From: Tachypleus tridentatus
Taxonomy: Eukaryota; Arthropoda; Merostomata; Xiphosura; Limulidae
Direction of reading: 5' to 3'
Assembly: GCF_004210375.1 (NCBI RefSeq)
Contig: NC_134825.1
Span: forward strand, 1,612,001-1,676,000
DNA: 64,000 bases
The notes under the pieces were generated by a model, which worked only from the letters and a program-made list of their open reading frames with translations, searched no databases and had not been told where the DNA came from. The translations under genes were made by a program, and so were the position numbers. Of this stretch, positions 22,950-34,599 are shown piece by piece (positions within the stretch are counted from its first letter, which is position 1; each line of letters opens with the position of its first letter).

Positions 22950-25130
22950 TTGAGTGTTTTGTAACTGTTGAAATATGTTGGATATGTATTTTGTAGGAGC
23001 GCTGGTTAATTTACATAATGATGCAATTAGTTCGTTTCTATGCTCTGCTTTTAAGTAATATTTGTATGACATTTCTGTGAGCTTGTTTCTAAGGGTGGAT
23101 CGGTTACTGATTTTGTGTACATAGTTGACAGGTGTGATGGTAGTCGGTTTGCTGCTCTTAATATTTTATTTTGTTGTATTTAGATCTTCTGTAGTGTGTT
23201 GTTAGACATATTGTATGTTACTTGACATCCATATTCTATTAATGGATGGATATAAGTCTTGTATATTTGGATGATGGTTTCTGATGAACAGTTTGCTAGA
23301 TATGGTCATCAAATGTGAAATACGTTTTTTGTTGTATAAATGTATGTTGTTAACATGTTTTTTCCATATTAATCTGGATTCTAAAGTAATGCCAAGGAAT
23401 GTGATTTGCTGGCTCATGTTGATAGGCGTATTGCCGAGTGAAATGTTTACTTTTTCTAGGAGTCTTCCTGTGCCTTTTCAATTTCCTATAGAAAGTAATT
23501 GCTTGTGTTTTCGTTGGATTTAAAACCACTCTCCACTTATTGTTCCAGCTCGCGACAGTATTTAGTGTTTCCTGAACGCAAGACATGGCCATTAGTGGGT
23601 TCCTAGTAATACTCCAGATAGCAATGTCGTCTGCGTATTGCAAATAGTAAGTGTAAGTTATGACAAGGAAAAGATATATCACTAACAAAAATAATGTAAA
23701 GGAGTGGCGACAGGACGGATCCTTGAAGTTTTTTGAAATATTTTGAACAGCTCAAGTAAGAGTTAACAAAACCTAATCAATCTGTTTGGAAGTTTGATAT
23801 CCATTTGATAATAGTTTGATTTACTTTCAAATTAGGCATTATGCCAAACACTGTCAAATGCTTTTTTAACATCTAAAAATACACCTATGGTTACCTGATT
23901 GTTATTAAATGTTTTGTTAACTGATTCAGTGAGTTGTGTGAGGTGATCTATTGTTTGTCTGTTTTTTCTGCAAGCATTTTGAGATTCAGGTTGGATGTTA
24001 TTTATTTCACAGAAATGAAGGAAGCGACTTGAAATTATTTTCTCCATCAGTTTGCCAAGACAATAGACTGATGGGACAGAAGTGGTCAGGATTAGACCTG
24101 TTTGATTTTTTCTTTAGAATCGTGGTAATAATGGCTTTTCTCTAAGTGTCGGAGTAATAACCTGTTCTTAGAGATTCTTGATATTTGCGACATGTTGTAG
24201 TAGGAGATTGGAGCCTTTTCTGAGAACATTTGGTATTTGATCATGTCTGGGGGAAGTGCTTTAAGTTTTAATATTAATTTGAGTTCGGTGGTTGTGAATT
24301 TTCTATTTATTGAACTGGAATAGCTGTTTAGTGTGTTACCAGGGAATTGTGGTGTGAAAGAAGATCGATTTGTATGTATGTAGTTGTTAACATGGTGGTG
24401 GTGGTGGTGTGTGTGTCAAAGTCGGCATAGTTTAGGTCACTGAAGGAGGATTAGTAATAGTTGGCTTTCTCAGAGTCCGTCCTTGCGATTGTCTTGTGTG
24501 AGTGTGTTGTAATGTGTTGTGTGTGACGTGTTGTAATGCGTGTTTTTGTCCAATGAAATACTCTTGATTTTTTTTCCAAAGTTCTTTTGGCTTATTCTTA
24601 CTTTTTCTAAGTGTTTACAAAAGTTAAACCAACTTCAGTGATGTCGAGAAAACCCACTTGTAGAGAAATATGTATGTAAAAACGGTTCGTTTGTAAAATT
24701 TTTTTCAACCCAAACGAGCCGTTTTTGCATATATATTAACCAACTTGTTTCTTTTCCTATTTTAATTTGTTGTTTAATTTTTGCGTTTGTTCTGTTGATA
24801 TGAGTTTTGATGGTCGGGTCGCGTGTTGCATAGTGAGATCGTATTAACTGCCTCCGTTTGATTATTAGAGCGTGAATGTCCGGTGTTAAAAGTCCATTGA
24901 TAATACGAGAGTTTTTTCCTTGTTTGTGGAATTGTGTTTTAATGGCTTTGTAATGGCTTCAGTAACTTGTTTAACATGGTTGTCTAATTCCGTTTTATTG
25001 TTAGTATGTTTAACTAAGTGTGGTAGAAAGGATTCGAGTGAAGCGTTAAAAGTGAGCCAGTCAGTTTTAGTGTACGTGCACACTGAGGGAGTCAAGTACC
25101 TCGCCGCGGAGCAGCGCTGGTGAACCATAC
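22950..25130 (-). pseudogene. Reverse transcriptase of jockey-like LINE
   Basis: In minus-strand order the blocks are: TDWLTFNASLESFLP (25054 region), an RT segment with MEKIISSRFLHFCEINNI, FRKNRQT-like and FLDVKKAFDSVWH (24047-23832), a segment with YADDIAIWS and LNPTKTQAITFYRKLKRH (23688-23350), then the thumb with FLGITLESRLIWKKHV (23417-23202) and a C-terminal IQQNKILRAANRLPSH. Frames change between blocks. The YADD catalytic Asp pair is still present. A small Penelope-derived foldback at 24636-24736 also interrupts the region. Confidence 0.8.
24636..24736. mobile_element. 101-bp Penelope-derived foldback with target duplication
   Basis: It begins cagtgatgtcgagaaaaccc, the same terminus as the element at 14678, and contains aaaaacggttcgttt followed by the inverse aacgagccgtttttgcatat. 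The arms are shorter than at 14678. The flanks are imperfect direct repeats, aaaccaactt (24626-24635) and taaccaactt (24737-24746). It lies within the jockey-like LINE. Confidence 0.75.
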
Positions 25131-25160
25131 AAGAAATGGGTGGTCGCTGGTGATTTTATC

Positions 25161-25168
25161 ATGTACAC
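25161..25168. repeat. Target-site duplication, left copy (ATGTACAC)
   Basis: Eight bases identical to 27496-27503, directly outside the hAT terminus. Eight-bp duplications are the hallmark of hAT insertion. Confidence 0.9.
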
Positions 25169-27495
25169 CCGTGGTTCTTAACCTTGTTGGAGGTCCTGAA
25201 CCCTGGAAGTTTCGTACTTGCATTCACTGAATCCTTTGTAATTGGAAAGATAAAATGATTTTTTTCAAATTCAAAACATAAGTAGATATTTTATTAGTGC
25301 ACAAAATGAACCATGCATCAGTTGCACACAATATCATTGTGTTCGAAGAACAAAACCAACAAAACATGAATTTCACACAAAAACAAAACTCAATGAATAT
25401 TTACTGCAAATCAATGTGACTTTTGCTGTTGCCTTTCAGCAACAAGTTTAGAAATGCGTGGCTTCACCTTGGTAAGTGCCACTCTCATATCATTTTCGCA
25501 ACAAAGACTGTTACTTTTCTTCGTTTTTATGTCTACTATCCTCGAAAAGGATTGCTCGCAAAGATACGTTGTAACAAACGGTATGAGTATCTCAAGGGCC
25601 TTCTAAGCAATAAGAGAGGGTACGCTACGGTTTGGTGACACCAAAACGTTGAGAGCGTTGTTCTGAAAAGTTGCTGTTGAACCTGGCTCTGCTGAAGTTC
25701 AATGATTTCGTCGAGATATTCACCATTGACATCTGCTGTCGCAACACTAAACGTGAACGTCTGTTTTACCCATGCTAGATATGACTCTCTGGTGGGGAAG
25801 TATCCGTTGAGAGACTTTACGAGCTCATCTAAGTGCATGGCAATTGCTTGCATCAGTTCTCCGGGTATAGAAATGTCTCCGATTTCAGACACATCTTCGA
25901 TCTTACTTACACAGTCGTCCAGCAAGGGAAAGTTTCCGAAGTTATCATTCTCTGTTCGTTGTTTCCATAACGGTAGCTTTTTTTTTTGAAAAACCTTCAG
26001 GTTTTCTTCTGCTTCGATGATGTTGACTACACTGCCCTGCATCTGTTGATTGAGATGATTGAGGGCATTGAAGATATCGGTCATGTACGCCAAAATGAGA
26101 ATGAACTCAAATTTTTCGAAGCAATCTGCATGACAATGTTGGTGCTCTCGCAAAAACAGGGCTAATTCCACACGCATGGCAAAAACACGATTCAGCACCT
26201 TTCCCTGGAATAACCACCCAACGTTAGAATGGTACAGAAGTACCTCGAATTCAGAGCCCATTTCATTACACAGCTCTTTTAAGATGTGGTGCTTCAGGGC
26301 ACTATTTCGCACAAAGATCACACATTCCACTATAATTTTTAATACTTCTGCCAGTTTTGAAGGTAGGGTTTTTGTTGCCAACGCATGCCTGTGCAAAACA
26401 CAGTGCGTTACAATAATGTGTGGTGCATCGGCTTTCACCAGCGCACCAAAACCAGAGTTTCATCCCAGCATGACTGGAGCTCCATCCGAACAAACTGCAG
26501 AAACCATATCCCACGAAAGATCGTTGTCTCTAAAGAAGTCATCCACAAGTTTCTTCACGTCAGCTGCCTTAGTTGTTGTTGTAAGAGACTTATAAAATAA
26601 AAAATCTTCTTTTATCTTGTCGTTCTTCACATAGCGCACGAATACAACAAGCTGGCTTAGATTGGAAACGTCGGTGGTCTCGTCGAGTTGAAGGCTGAAT
26701 TTTGAAATCAGATCTGCAACTACTTGAGCCGAGATGTCATCGCTCATGTCATCTATTCTGCTGCTGATGGTATCATTTGAAAGAGGAATTTGGGATAACT
26801 TATTTTCAGCAGCTTTTCCCAGCATGATGTTCGCCATCTTCAATGCAGCTGTGTTTACGAGTGCTTCACCAATGGTGTGTGGTTTGCCCTGCTTTGCGAT
26901 CAAGTACGCAACTTCGTACGATGCTGTGAGGATCGGTTTGTCGATGGGTACAAAGCCGAGAAGAAGGCAAAGTAGCTTTTTCATCGAACCTGACTCTCTT
27001 TACCTTGAATTCAGCAAGCGTTGTGTTCTTGTATTTCCCATCTCCATGCAGCTTTAGGGAGTGTTCTTAGTTTTGCCAGTGCTAGACTAGAATTGCAAAT
27101 CATGCATTGAAGACGCTGACTTCATTCATGTTCTGTTATACACGTGAATCCATATTGTACGTATTCGTCCGAACACTTTCTGCTTTTGATCGACATAGCT
27201 AGTATAAAGGGATTGAAAGATTAGGAAAAAAATCACAAATGACGCACGATTACTACAGTCATAAGTCGACTGCTAAGCGCACAAAGTTCCTTACAGCACA
27301 GATATTAAGGCCAAGTGATGTGACGTGATCAGCCGCAGCCAATGATGACCAAGTGGAGCATGATGTCACGAATCATACTAATGGGGTGAACGGAACGGAC
27401 ACATACACAGTGTGCGTGTCTTGACTTCTGCCGAACTCCTGAGATTGAATCACCGAACCCCTGGGGTTCGATTGAACCCAGGTTAAGAACCACTA
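25169..27495 (-). mobile_element. Complete hAT (Charlie-like) DNA transposon, 2327 bp
   Basis: The left end ccgtggttcttaacct and the right end ggttaagaaccacta are terminal inverted repeats close to the hAT consensus start CAGTGGTTCT. The flanks are perfect 8-bp duplications (atgtacac). It encodes one transposase on the minus strand with few lesions. The insertion splits the jockey-like LINE. A 178-bp MITE with matching ends lies at 49387-49564. Confidence 0.95.
25412..27196 (-). pseudogene. hAT transposase (ZBED5/FAM200-like), lightly damaged
   Basis: The start Met is at 27196. The N-terminus holds a BED-type zinc finger remnant (LQCMICNSSLA, then KLHGDGKYKN). A long frame (26984-25536) follows with KPHTIGEALV, LQLDETTDVSNLSQLVVFVR and VCSDGAPVMLG, then HCVLHRHALATK, the last two being typical hAT core motifs with a catalytic-region Asp and the CxxH. 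The C-terminal hAT dimerisation region (TYLCEQSFSRIVDIKTKKSN) appears in another frame, and the protein ends KSH at 25412. Lesions: a stop in the BED region (about 27120), a shift between 27060 and 26990, a TGA at 26460-26462 where CGA is likely, and a shift plus a TAG near 25650. It probably died recently. Confidence 0.88.
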
Positions 27496-27503
27496 ATGTA
27501 CAC
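27496..27503. repeat. Target-site duplication, right copy (ATGTACAC)
   Basis: Identical to 25161-25168. It marks where the jockey-like LINE sequence resumes. Confidence 0.9.
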
Positions 27504-28110
27504 TAAAGTTAGAGATGCTGTTTATTTTGTCCTTGGGAGCTATGATGAAATTGAGTATATCATAGGAACCTTTGGCAATAAAAGAGTGTACGTGTATGGT
27601 CGTTTATTAGGTGCATGTTTATGGAAAGAAAATTCTTTGTAATTGATCCTCTATGCGTGTTTGTTTCCTCTTAGCCTTGTGTGTGGGGAATTAAGTCCCC
27701 CATAATAATTAGTTTTGGATTACGATTCGCACATTTTTGTAAAAAGTTAATGCCAATATATTTTGAAGGAGAATAATATATAGCTAGGATAGAAATTGTC
27801 AGTAGGTCATTTAGGTGTATGTTGCAAAAACTTTGTTTCATTTACGTTTGATTTAAAAGTGTTTTCTATCGCGATGAGATGAGATATCTCTATGCTAAAA
27901 TTATACCTCTGCCGTTTCAAGAGCGAGGTATACTGTATGTAATGAATCTGGGGAGTATGGTGTTTTGTTTCTCGGCGCAAAGTGTTTCCGAAATCATAAT
28001 GAAGTTTGTTTATGTTGTAAATTTCTACTCTTTTGTTTTTGAGGTTTCCTTGGCTGCTGACATGTAGAATTTTAATGTGTTGTGCTACTTCCCTTGTATA
28101 AATTTTAAGT
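27504..28110 (-). pseudogene. Endonuclease region of jockey-like LINE
   Basis: The minus-strand reading starts near 28110 with KILHVSSQGNLKNKRVEIYN, resembling the LxILxWNARGLxNKxxEI start of jockey ORF2. It later contains ITYSIPRS and an IMGDL-x-PHT block near 27680-27705, matching the GDxN/H box of APE-type endonucleases. Stops and shifts are frequent. The protein would continue in the RT beyond the hAT insertion. Confidence 0.7.
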
Positions 28111-28297
28111 GATGTGGTTTAAAGGTAGTAGTAGTGTTTGGCTACAGAAAGCCTTGAGTGACTCGTGGCTTGACTCAAACGTGGGGAATTCACTTAATTC
28201 AATTATCATGGTCAGTGTAGTGGGGTTGGAGGTGTGTGTTGTCTTAGTGCGTGTGGCTTCGGTGGATGTGCGTGTTGTTTGAGGTTGAGTGGTTGCG

Positions 28298-28579
28298 TTA
28301 GTGGTCTCTGAAATTGTTGGAGTTTCTAGTAGTGGTTGTTTTGTGGTACGAGTTCTTGAGAAGCTGTGTGTTGGTGTTCATGGTTTTAAATATTGATTCT
28401 GTTTCTGAGCTATGTGCATTTGGGTTAACCTTAGTGATGGTATACAAACACACAAAACATCGACAGTTGTTTCGGTTTAAATTCTCCATCCTCTGAGGAA
28501 ATAGAGATAACCAGGAGTAATCAGAAAGATACTTTCTCTTCATCCCACACCTGATTTGAGAGTGAGCTAAAAGTATCAA
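28298..28579 (-). pseudogene. Possible ORF1 tail of the jockey-like LINE
   Basis: A 93-codon minus-strand frame rich in Asn, Thr and Ser, with NNCRCFVCLYTITK, which could be a damaged zinc knuckle. Its place directly before the endonuclease frame fits ORF1. There is no other support. Confidence 0.35.
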
Positions 28580-28606
28580 ATCAATATATGAAGTAAAACA
28601 AGGTCA

Positions 28607-29023
28607 TCCTGAGAGTAATGATATTAGAGTTGAAAAAGTGAGCAGGCCCCTGAGAGTAATGATATTAGAGTCAAAAACAGTGAGCAGGCCCCTGAGAGTA
28701 ATGATATTAGAGTCAAAAACAGTGAGCAGGCCCCTGAGAGTAATGATATTAGAGTCGAAACAGTGAGCAGGCCCCTGAGAGTAATGATATTAGAGTCAAA
28801 AACAGTGAGCAGGCCCCTGAGAGTAATGATATTAGAGTCAAAAACAGTGAGCAGGCCCCTGAGAGTAATGATATTAGAGTCAAAAACAGTGAGCAGGCCC
28901 CTGAGAGTAATGATATTAGAGTCGAAACAGTGAGCAGGCCCCTGCGAGTAATGATATTAGAGTCGAAACAGTGAGCAGGCCCCTGAGAGTAATGATATTA
29001 GAGTCAAAAACAGTGAGCAGGCC
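28607..29023. repeat. 42-bp minisatellite, about 10 copies
   Basis: The unit includes cctgagagtaatgatattag and agtcaaaaacagtgagcagg. Some copies are 41 bp, with gtcgaaacag in place of gtcaaaaacag. The 42-bp copies are open in one frame with a 14-residue repeat (ESNDIRVKNSEQAP), but the 41-bp copies break it. Confidence 0.95.
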
Positions 29024-29984
29024 AAAAAAGACGAAAAACAGAGCACCCGTTATGCGTGAATATTACAAAATCAACGACCGATATATGACTTACGGTCCTG
29101 CAGAGCGGCTAGGATCTATAATTCCGATGCCACAATTTTGAGGTGGGAGAAACGGGAGAACCCCGAGAAAACACACTTTCACTGGCTGGTGCCAATAATC
29201 CGCTAGTGCCTGTTTAGTTGACTTGAGGAAGAAGGATGGTCCGAGTCGTAACTCCAGTTGAAGTAAAGGGCTATGTCACTGTAATATCTTGCATATCTGA
29301 TTAGCGAGAAAGGGTTAATGGGAGGTGGTGACTCCGCCTCCCTGTTCGGCTGGACTGCAGGTAATGGGGTTTCGTTGATCTGGTAGGTGAAGAAGGAAGG
29401 TCTGGGTAATCGGGTAGCGGATTACGAGCACAAGCGTATGAAGAGCATAGAACTGATGAGAATTTAGGTTGTGCTTCCCGAGTACTTTGTTCTTCGGTTG
29501 TCTGGACTAATTTACGCCTTCTTGCAGTCTTTGTTTGTACCTTCAGAGTGTTTGTAACCTTGATATCGGTCTGAACTAGTGCGTTTGTTGTCTTGATTCG
29601 CGTAGTTTGTGTCTGGCTTGAGGTTGCAGTGCTTGAAATTACAGCTGTGGTTTAGCAGAATTTGTCGTGCGTTTTCATCGGGTCGGCAAGTCCAGACATG
29701 TTGCTGGTAGTGAAGGTTGAGGGCGCCAATGTAGAGCCGGAAGAGGATGTTTGGATGTTATTCCTGATGGGATCTGGATTAAGAGATGATTCGATACTTG
29801 ACTACTGAAAGTCGCCTATAGGTTGCTTATTTTGTCTGGGAATGTTGTATGACTGCAGATGGGTGGAGCGGCGGCGTGGGTGTTCGGTGTTAAAATAGAA
29901 GACGAAATAGAAACACCCATTATTTTTATATAAACACCCATTATTTTTATATAAACACCCATTATTTTTATTATGTTTTTTTTT
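29024..29984. other. Unassigned segment, probably LINE-related
   Basis: Less AT-rich than surrounding DNA. The minus strand gives Ser/Thr/Pro-rich pieces reminiscent of LINE ORF1 but with no defining motif. A 21-bp AT-rich repeat (aaacacccattatttttata) is present about three times at 29909-29971, followed by a T-run that abuts copy B of the Tx1-like LINE. Confidence 0.4.
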
Positions 29985-32900
29985 TTTTATGCAGAAGACT
30001 CATTTTGCCTCTTGGAGGGACCACTTTTCGTTTTCTTCCTGCTACCTTGTCCGTGTTTTCTGGTCGTTTGGCACGACACGTGCGCGGGGTGTGGGTAAGA
30101 GGCAGGTTGTGAACATTGATGTTGTCGCTGGAGATTTGGCTTGGCAATGTCTGTGTGCCTGACTGGTCTGGGGAGGTGGAACTCTTCTTCTCGCGCTTGG
30201 CCAGGTTCTTCATTATACAGACCGATATCGTCCTCAGTGGCGACTTCAACTGCATCTTGAATCCTTACCTTGACAAAATTGGGAGCGATCCTCTTTCTGG
30301 TGAATGGTGTATGTAGTCTCCAAGTGCAGTGCTGTTGGATTTCGACTTTTCCAATGTCTAATGTGTACTTCATGGGTTTGCTCTTGTGGCCACTTGGATT
30401 GGTCAGGGCGTTTCTTGTTTCCTTGACAGGTTTATGTAACACCTGGCCTTTGGCAGAGCCTTAGTGGGGCTGTAGTTCACCGGGTTGGGGATGTCTCGTT
30501 TTATGTGACGGACCATCGGACACTTCTCACCACATTCCGAGATTTTGTTCCCTTTTTCGGGGCCCTAGTGTGTGAAGGCTCAACGTCCCCTCCTTGCCGA
30601 GGATGAGGTTGAAGACGAATTGATTGCCCTTGTCAAGGGGCTCTGTTCTGTCGAGTCTGTCACCAGTTCCTGGTGGGTGGGTCTCAAGGAAGCCTGTGCC
30701 TCCTTGTTGAGGCAAGCTGGCGTGAAGCATTTACGAGCCTTGCAAGGCAAGCAGGACATTTTAGCAGCCTTGCTCCGAAGCAGGCCAATGGGATGCAGAT
30801 GGCGTCTCTACTCTGACGGAATCCCTCGATTCCAGAAATGTTATCCGAGTTCCAATGTGCAGGGCACGGAAGATGGCCAGGACCAGACACATCTCCAGTT
30901 TTGTGTTGGAGAATGGTCAATTGACATCTGACATCTCTGACATTCTAGATGCATGCTATTACCACCATTTATATTTGTCTTCACCCGTGGACGAAGGATT
31001 GTGGGACGTCATTACTCAGTTTTTGTCCTCCCTCGACCATTCCTTTCACGAACACCTCGTGTTCATTAGCTTGGACGAGTGTTGGTCGGCCATTTGGTCC
31101 ATGCTGCTCGGTAAGTGTCCTGGGGTGGATGGACTGCTGGTGGAATTCTACCGCCACGTGTGGCATGTTGTCGGACCCTATTTAGTCAGTTGTCTGGTCA
31201 CGGGGTCTATACGGCCAGGAACACTGGATGGGCTCATTAGTCTTATCTGTAAGGATCCTAACCAGTCTGAAGATCTTCCGTCGTGGCATCCCATATCTCG
31301 TGGGGTGTGCAGAGCAGAAGCATACAACAAAATCTGGTGCTTCTTAGGGACCTGTTCCATTACATCATGGGCAGGGATATCCCTGCAATCTTCCTCGACC
31401 AGAGCAAATGTTTTTATCGAGTTCACCATAAATTTTTGTGGTTCATTATGGAGAGGTGTGACCTCATTCCTGTTTTTGTCCAATACGTACAAGCGTTGTA
31501 CACGACCGCTTCCAGCAGGCTCTTGATTAACATATACCTGACGTCTTCCTTTCCCATCTTACAGAGAGTTCGTCAGGGTTGTCCATTGTCTCCCTCACTT
31601 TATACATTGGTGATCGAGTGCCAACTCTCTTATCTGTACCTCTTGGTCTCCGTGTGTGGCCTCCAATTGCCGGAGAGTACGAGTGTCAAATACGTTTCTC
31701 ATGCAGACAATGTGAACCTGTTCCTTAGTGAACTTAACATCGTAAGGTTCAGTGCTGGTCATTATCTACCGTTACTTTCAGGCCAGCACTGCCCAGCTCA
31801 ACTATGCCAAGTCTCGGGCTCAGTGGTTAGGCAAATGTGCCTCGTGTGCCGACTCCCCATTTGGACGGGATTGAACCTCCTCCCCAGTCACTTGTTTTGG
31901 GGTTCATTTTCTCACACACCCCGAGATTGTCTGGGGGAGGTGGTGCAGCGTGTCGGTTCAGCAGTGCACGATTACTGCTACTGCCCTGCCAACGTTGTTT
32001 TGGCAGGGCAGAGGTGGTGAGGAGGAGGATACTCCCCTTGGTCTGGTACCTTGGGGCTGTCCTTCCTCCAGATGACTGCACTTCATGAGGTATTCAGTGC
32101 CATGGCTTTGCCTTCCTTTAGTATGGCAAACCTGAGGCTGTATCTTGGCTTTCTTTAACACTGCTAGTACGCAGGAGAGGTCTGGGCATACCATGTGTCT
32201 GAACCCAGTGTCTTTCTCTCTTACCATCTACCACCTTTTTCTGTCTGCTCTTGTAGGGTCACCCTGGTTACTACCTCATTAGATTCTTGGTTGGCACAGG
32301 GTGCATTCTTTTTGGTGTTCCATTGAGCCTGTAAACACCAATGTGTTTTGACCATTCTTCCTCATAAACAGACGTGCTGCAGCGAAACAGCAATGTTGTG
32401 CCGTGTCAACTGATGTTCCGACGGACACCTGTTCCCTCTACCACCTGCTGGTCCCTGAATGTTCCTACAGGATTGAGCAACACTACCCTGCTCTGCCGTG
32501 AGACATTATTTGGGGCCTCGCTTGCGATGCGTCATGTCGATAGCTACCTCTGGGCTTTCAACTGGTGCATCGTGCATAACATCACCCAGTAAGGTAGTGT
32601 GCATATTTGTGGAACTTTTTTGTAATCGCGTTTTTTCCTTTGTGTCACACTCAGGTGGAGTTTGTCAAGCCCAGGTTGGTTTTCTGTTCGATGTCGGTGG
32701 AGATCTGGGAAAGGGTGGTCCGCCTTCTCCAGATCCTGCTGCTCTCGGCTGAGACCATCTTATACCACTCGCCGGACCCTGTTCCCAACAGCCTGGCCTT
32801 TTCCTTCCAGTATACTCTAACAATCTTGAAGTACGTCATCTGACTGGTTCGAAACGAATTAGCTTTCGAGCAGGCACCAGTGTTGTACTTTAAGATGATG

Positions 32901-33690
32901 GGCAAGGCCAGGTATAGGTTGTTACTCTGCCTTAAGGTGGATTTTCGGCAGGTAAGTTCTAGGGACTTTTTCCATCAGTGGTGGCCAAATGTTTCGCCTC
33001 TCTGTGCGTCGGTGGGATGTCGGGTTGAGCTTGGATTCTGAGATGCCCCATCTCCACTCTCGCTTCTTGCCTATATCTGTCTTTTCTTTAATTATTATTT
33101 GTATATATTTGTTTTTGCCTTGTATGTGTTTAATTACTTTTTACTCTTTCTTTGCGTATATGTTTAATTATTACCTTTTTTCCTTACTTTGTATATCTAT
33201 GAGTCATTATTATTATGAGTCATTTTGTATATATGTGTAACATTTTTTTTCACAGTTCATACCGCGTTCCTTTTTGTCATGATTCGTTGTACAGTTACTT
33301 CTTGTTGTAAATAAATTCAAAATTATATTGGGGGGGCACCTCAAGAGGTAAGTTTTATTTTACTTGCCCTCAACTGGTAGTACTTTATTTTCATTTATAT
33401 TTATTTTTTCCATCTTTTTCTTATTCTTACTTGAAAGAGCAGTCACCTTCCCACAACTATCTGGAGGCAGTGAAGGATGATATATATGTAGGACGTTGTG
33501 GCTTTGAGCACCCAAATCTCGCTCTCCTAATTTCTAATTTTCTTATGTGAGACTATCAAATTGGAGGTTAAAAGTGATAGATCGTGTATCCCCACCTCAA
33601 TGTGGATCCTACTTCAGTCACCTCCAAAACCCAAGATACATTTTATAATCCTACATTGTACTTTGTACCCTAAAATCCCTTTTTTAAAAA
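29985..33690 (+). mobile_element. Tx1-like LINE, copy B, plus strand, 5'-truncated
   Basis: It begins after a T-run inside the endonuclease (ACATTTTGCCTCTTGGAGGG-like start matching copy A near 20600) and runs through RT to the same 3' tail as copy A, ending near a ccttttttaaaaa block. It lies in inverted orientation to copy A, about 7.5 kb away. 5' truncation is normal for LINEs. Frames are broken. Confidence 0.8.
30855..31760 (+). pseudogene. Reverse transcriptase of Tx1-like LINE (copy B)
   Basis: Plus-strand blocks are CWSAIWSMLLGKCPGVDGLL (about 31081-31140), GVQSRSIQQNLVLLRDLFHY (31298 onward), FLDQSKCFYRVHHKFLW and RVRQGCPLSPSLYTLVIE (about 31567-31620). The active-site block reads YVSHADNVNLFL (about 31693-31728): the catalytic YADD is HADN, so one catalytic Asp is lost. 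A frameshift separates the linker from the RT, and the segment that should hold the first RT motifs (the PISLxxxxxK region) is deleted at about 31285-31300 relative to copy A. Confidence 0.85.
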
Positions 33691-34263
33691 CTTGTGTAGC
33701 GTATTTAATTTTTTTTAATTTAAAAACTATGTTAATGTGTTTTGGTTTATGGCTTGAATATTTTATGGTTATAATACAATTACTCAGAGGTTTGGATTTA
33801 CTGTTTGTAACGTAATCCTTCCTCATGATTTCGTTTATTCATTTAATTTCACTTAGATATAAATTATTTATATTTCACTAAAATACACACATACGAGTGT
33901 GATCCTTTCGCGCTTAATCAACAGATATAAAAGATAATATATTTTCTTGTATGCTAACTACTCGGACACTACTTTTCAATCACCACCAAACTTGGCCTAG
34001 TGTATCCTACGGTCACAATAAATAACATGAAAGGGAAAATTCTCAAATCGGTTTTAGACAAACTCATTGTTGACTCTTAATTTAGTTTGACATCGTGTCA
34101 CGCTCTTTTTTTTTTATAATACTAAACACCATACGTCATTAATTAGTAACAAAATAACACGATATTATTGTTAGGCCACAATGTTATTTACGAAGAACTC
34201 ATAATGCACATGCTAATTTAACGTTTCTTGTTTCTGTTTTTAATAACTTCACTTACATAAAAA
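33691..34263. other. AT-rich spacer
   Basis: No gene or clear repeat is recognised between the Tx1-like LINE and the first SINE. Confidence 0.45.
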
Positions 34264-34568
34264 CGAACGTTTTAATTTGTTTGTTTGTTTTGGAATTTCG
34301 CACAAAGCTACTTGAGGGCTATCTGTGCTAGCCGTCCCTAATTTAGCAGTGTAAGACTAGAGGGAAGGCAGCTAGTCATCATCACCCACCGCCAACTTTG
34401 GGGCTATTCTTTTACTAACGAATAGTGGGATTGACCGTCACATTATAACGCACCCACGGCTGAAAGGGGGAGCATGTTTGGTGCGACGGGGATGCAAACC
34501 CGCGACCCTCAGATTACGAGTCGCATGCCTTAACACGCTTGGCCATGCCGGGCCCGAACGGTTTAATT
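34264..34568 (-). mobile_element. tRNA-derived SINE copy 1 with 14-bp target duplication
   Basis: Read on the minus strand it has a tRNA-like head (ggcatggccaag A-box side, then gcgggtttgcatccc B-box side), a conserved body (gccaactttggggctattct on the plus strand) and a gtttgtttgtttt tail. The flanks are cgaacgttttaatt (34264-34277) and cgaacggtttaatt (34555-34568), a target duplication with one mismatch. It is transcribed by RNA polymerase III in principle and has no coding capacity. Confidence 0.9.
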
Positions 34569-34599
34569 CAGAAACATCGTAAATTAGTTTTAGAAATTG

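Larger units (their letters stand above)
22900..28560 (-). mobile_element. Jockey-like LINE, minus strand, split by a hAT insertion
   Basis: Minus-strand order: a possible ORF1 tail (28579-28298), endonuclease (about 28110 to 27504), the hAT insertion (25169-27495), then RT (25130 to about 22950). The RT has VFLDVKKAFDSVWH (about 23853-23879), YADD (23626-23637) and ITFLGITLESRLIWKKHV, typical of the jockey/CR1 side of the LINEs. The reading continues across the hAT element, showing one LINE cut in two. Multiple stops and shifts make it dead. Boundaries are approximate. Confidence 0.8.

Noticed and set aside
28607-29023. CRISPR array
   Set aside because: The units are contiguous tandem copies with no unique spacers and no cas genes, in a eukaryotic genome. 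The same holds for all the other arrays.
29024-29908. ORF1 of the jockey-like LINE on the minus strand
   Set aside because: Some Ser/Thr/Pro-rich pieces fit, but I could not find a zinc knuckle or a continuous frame, so I left it unassigned.
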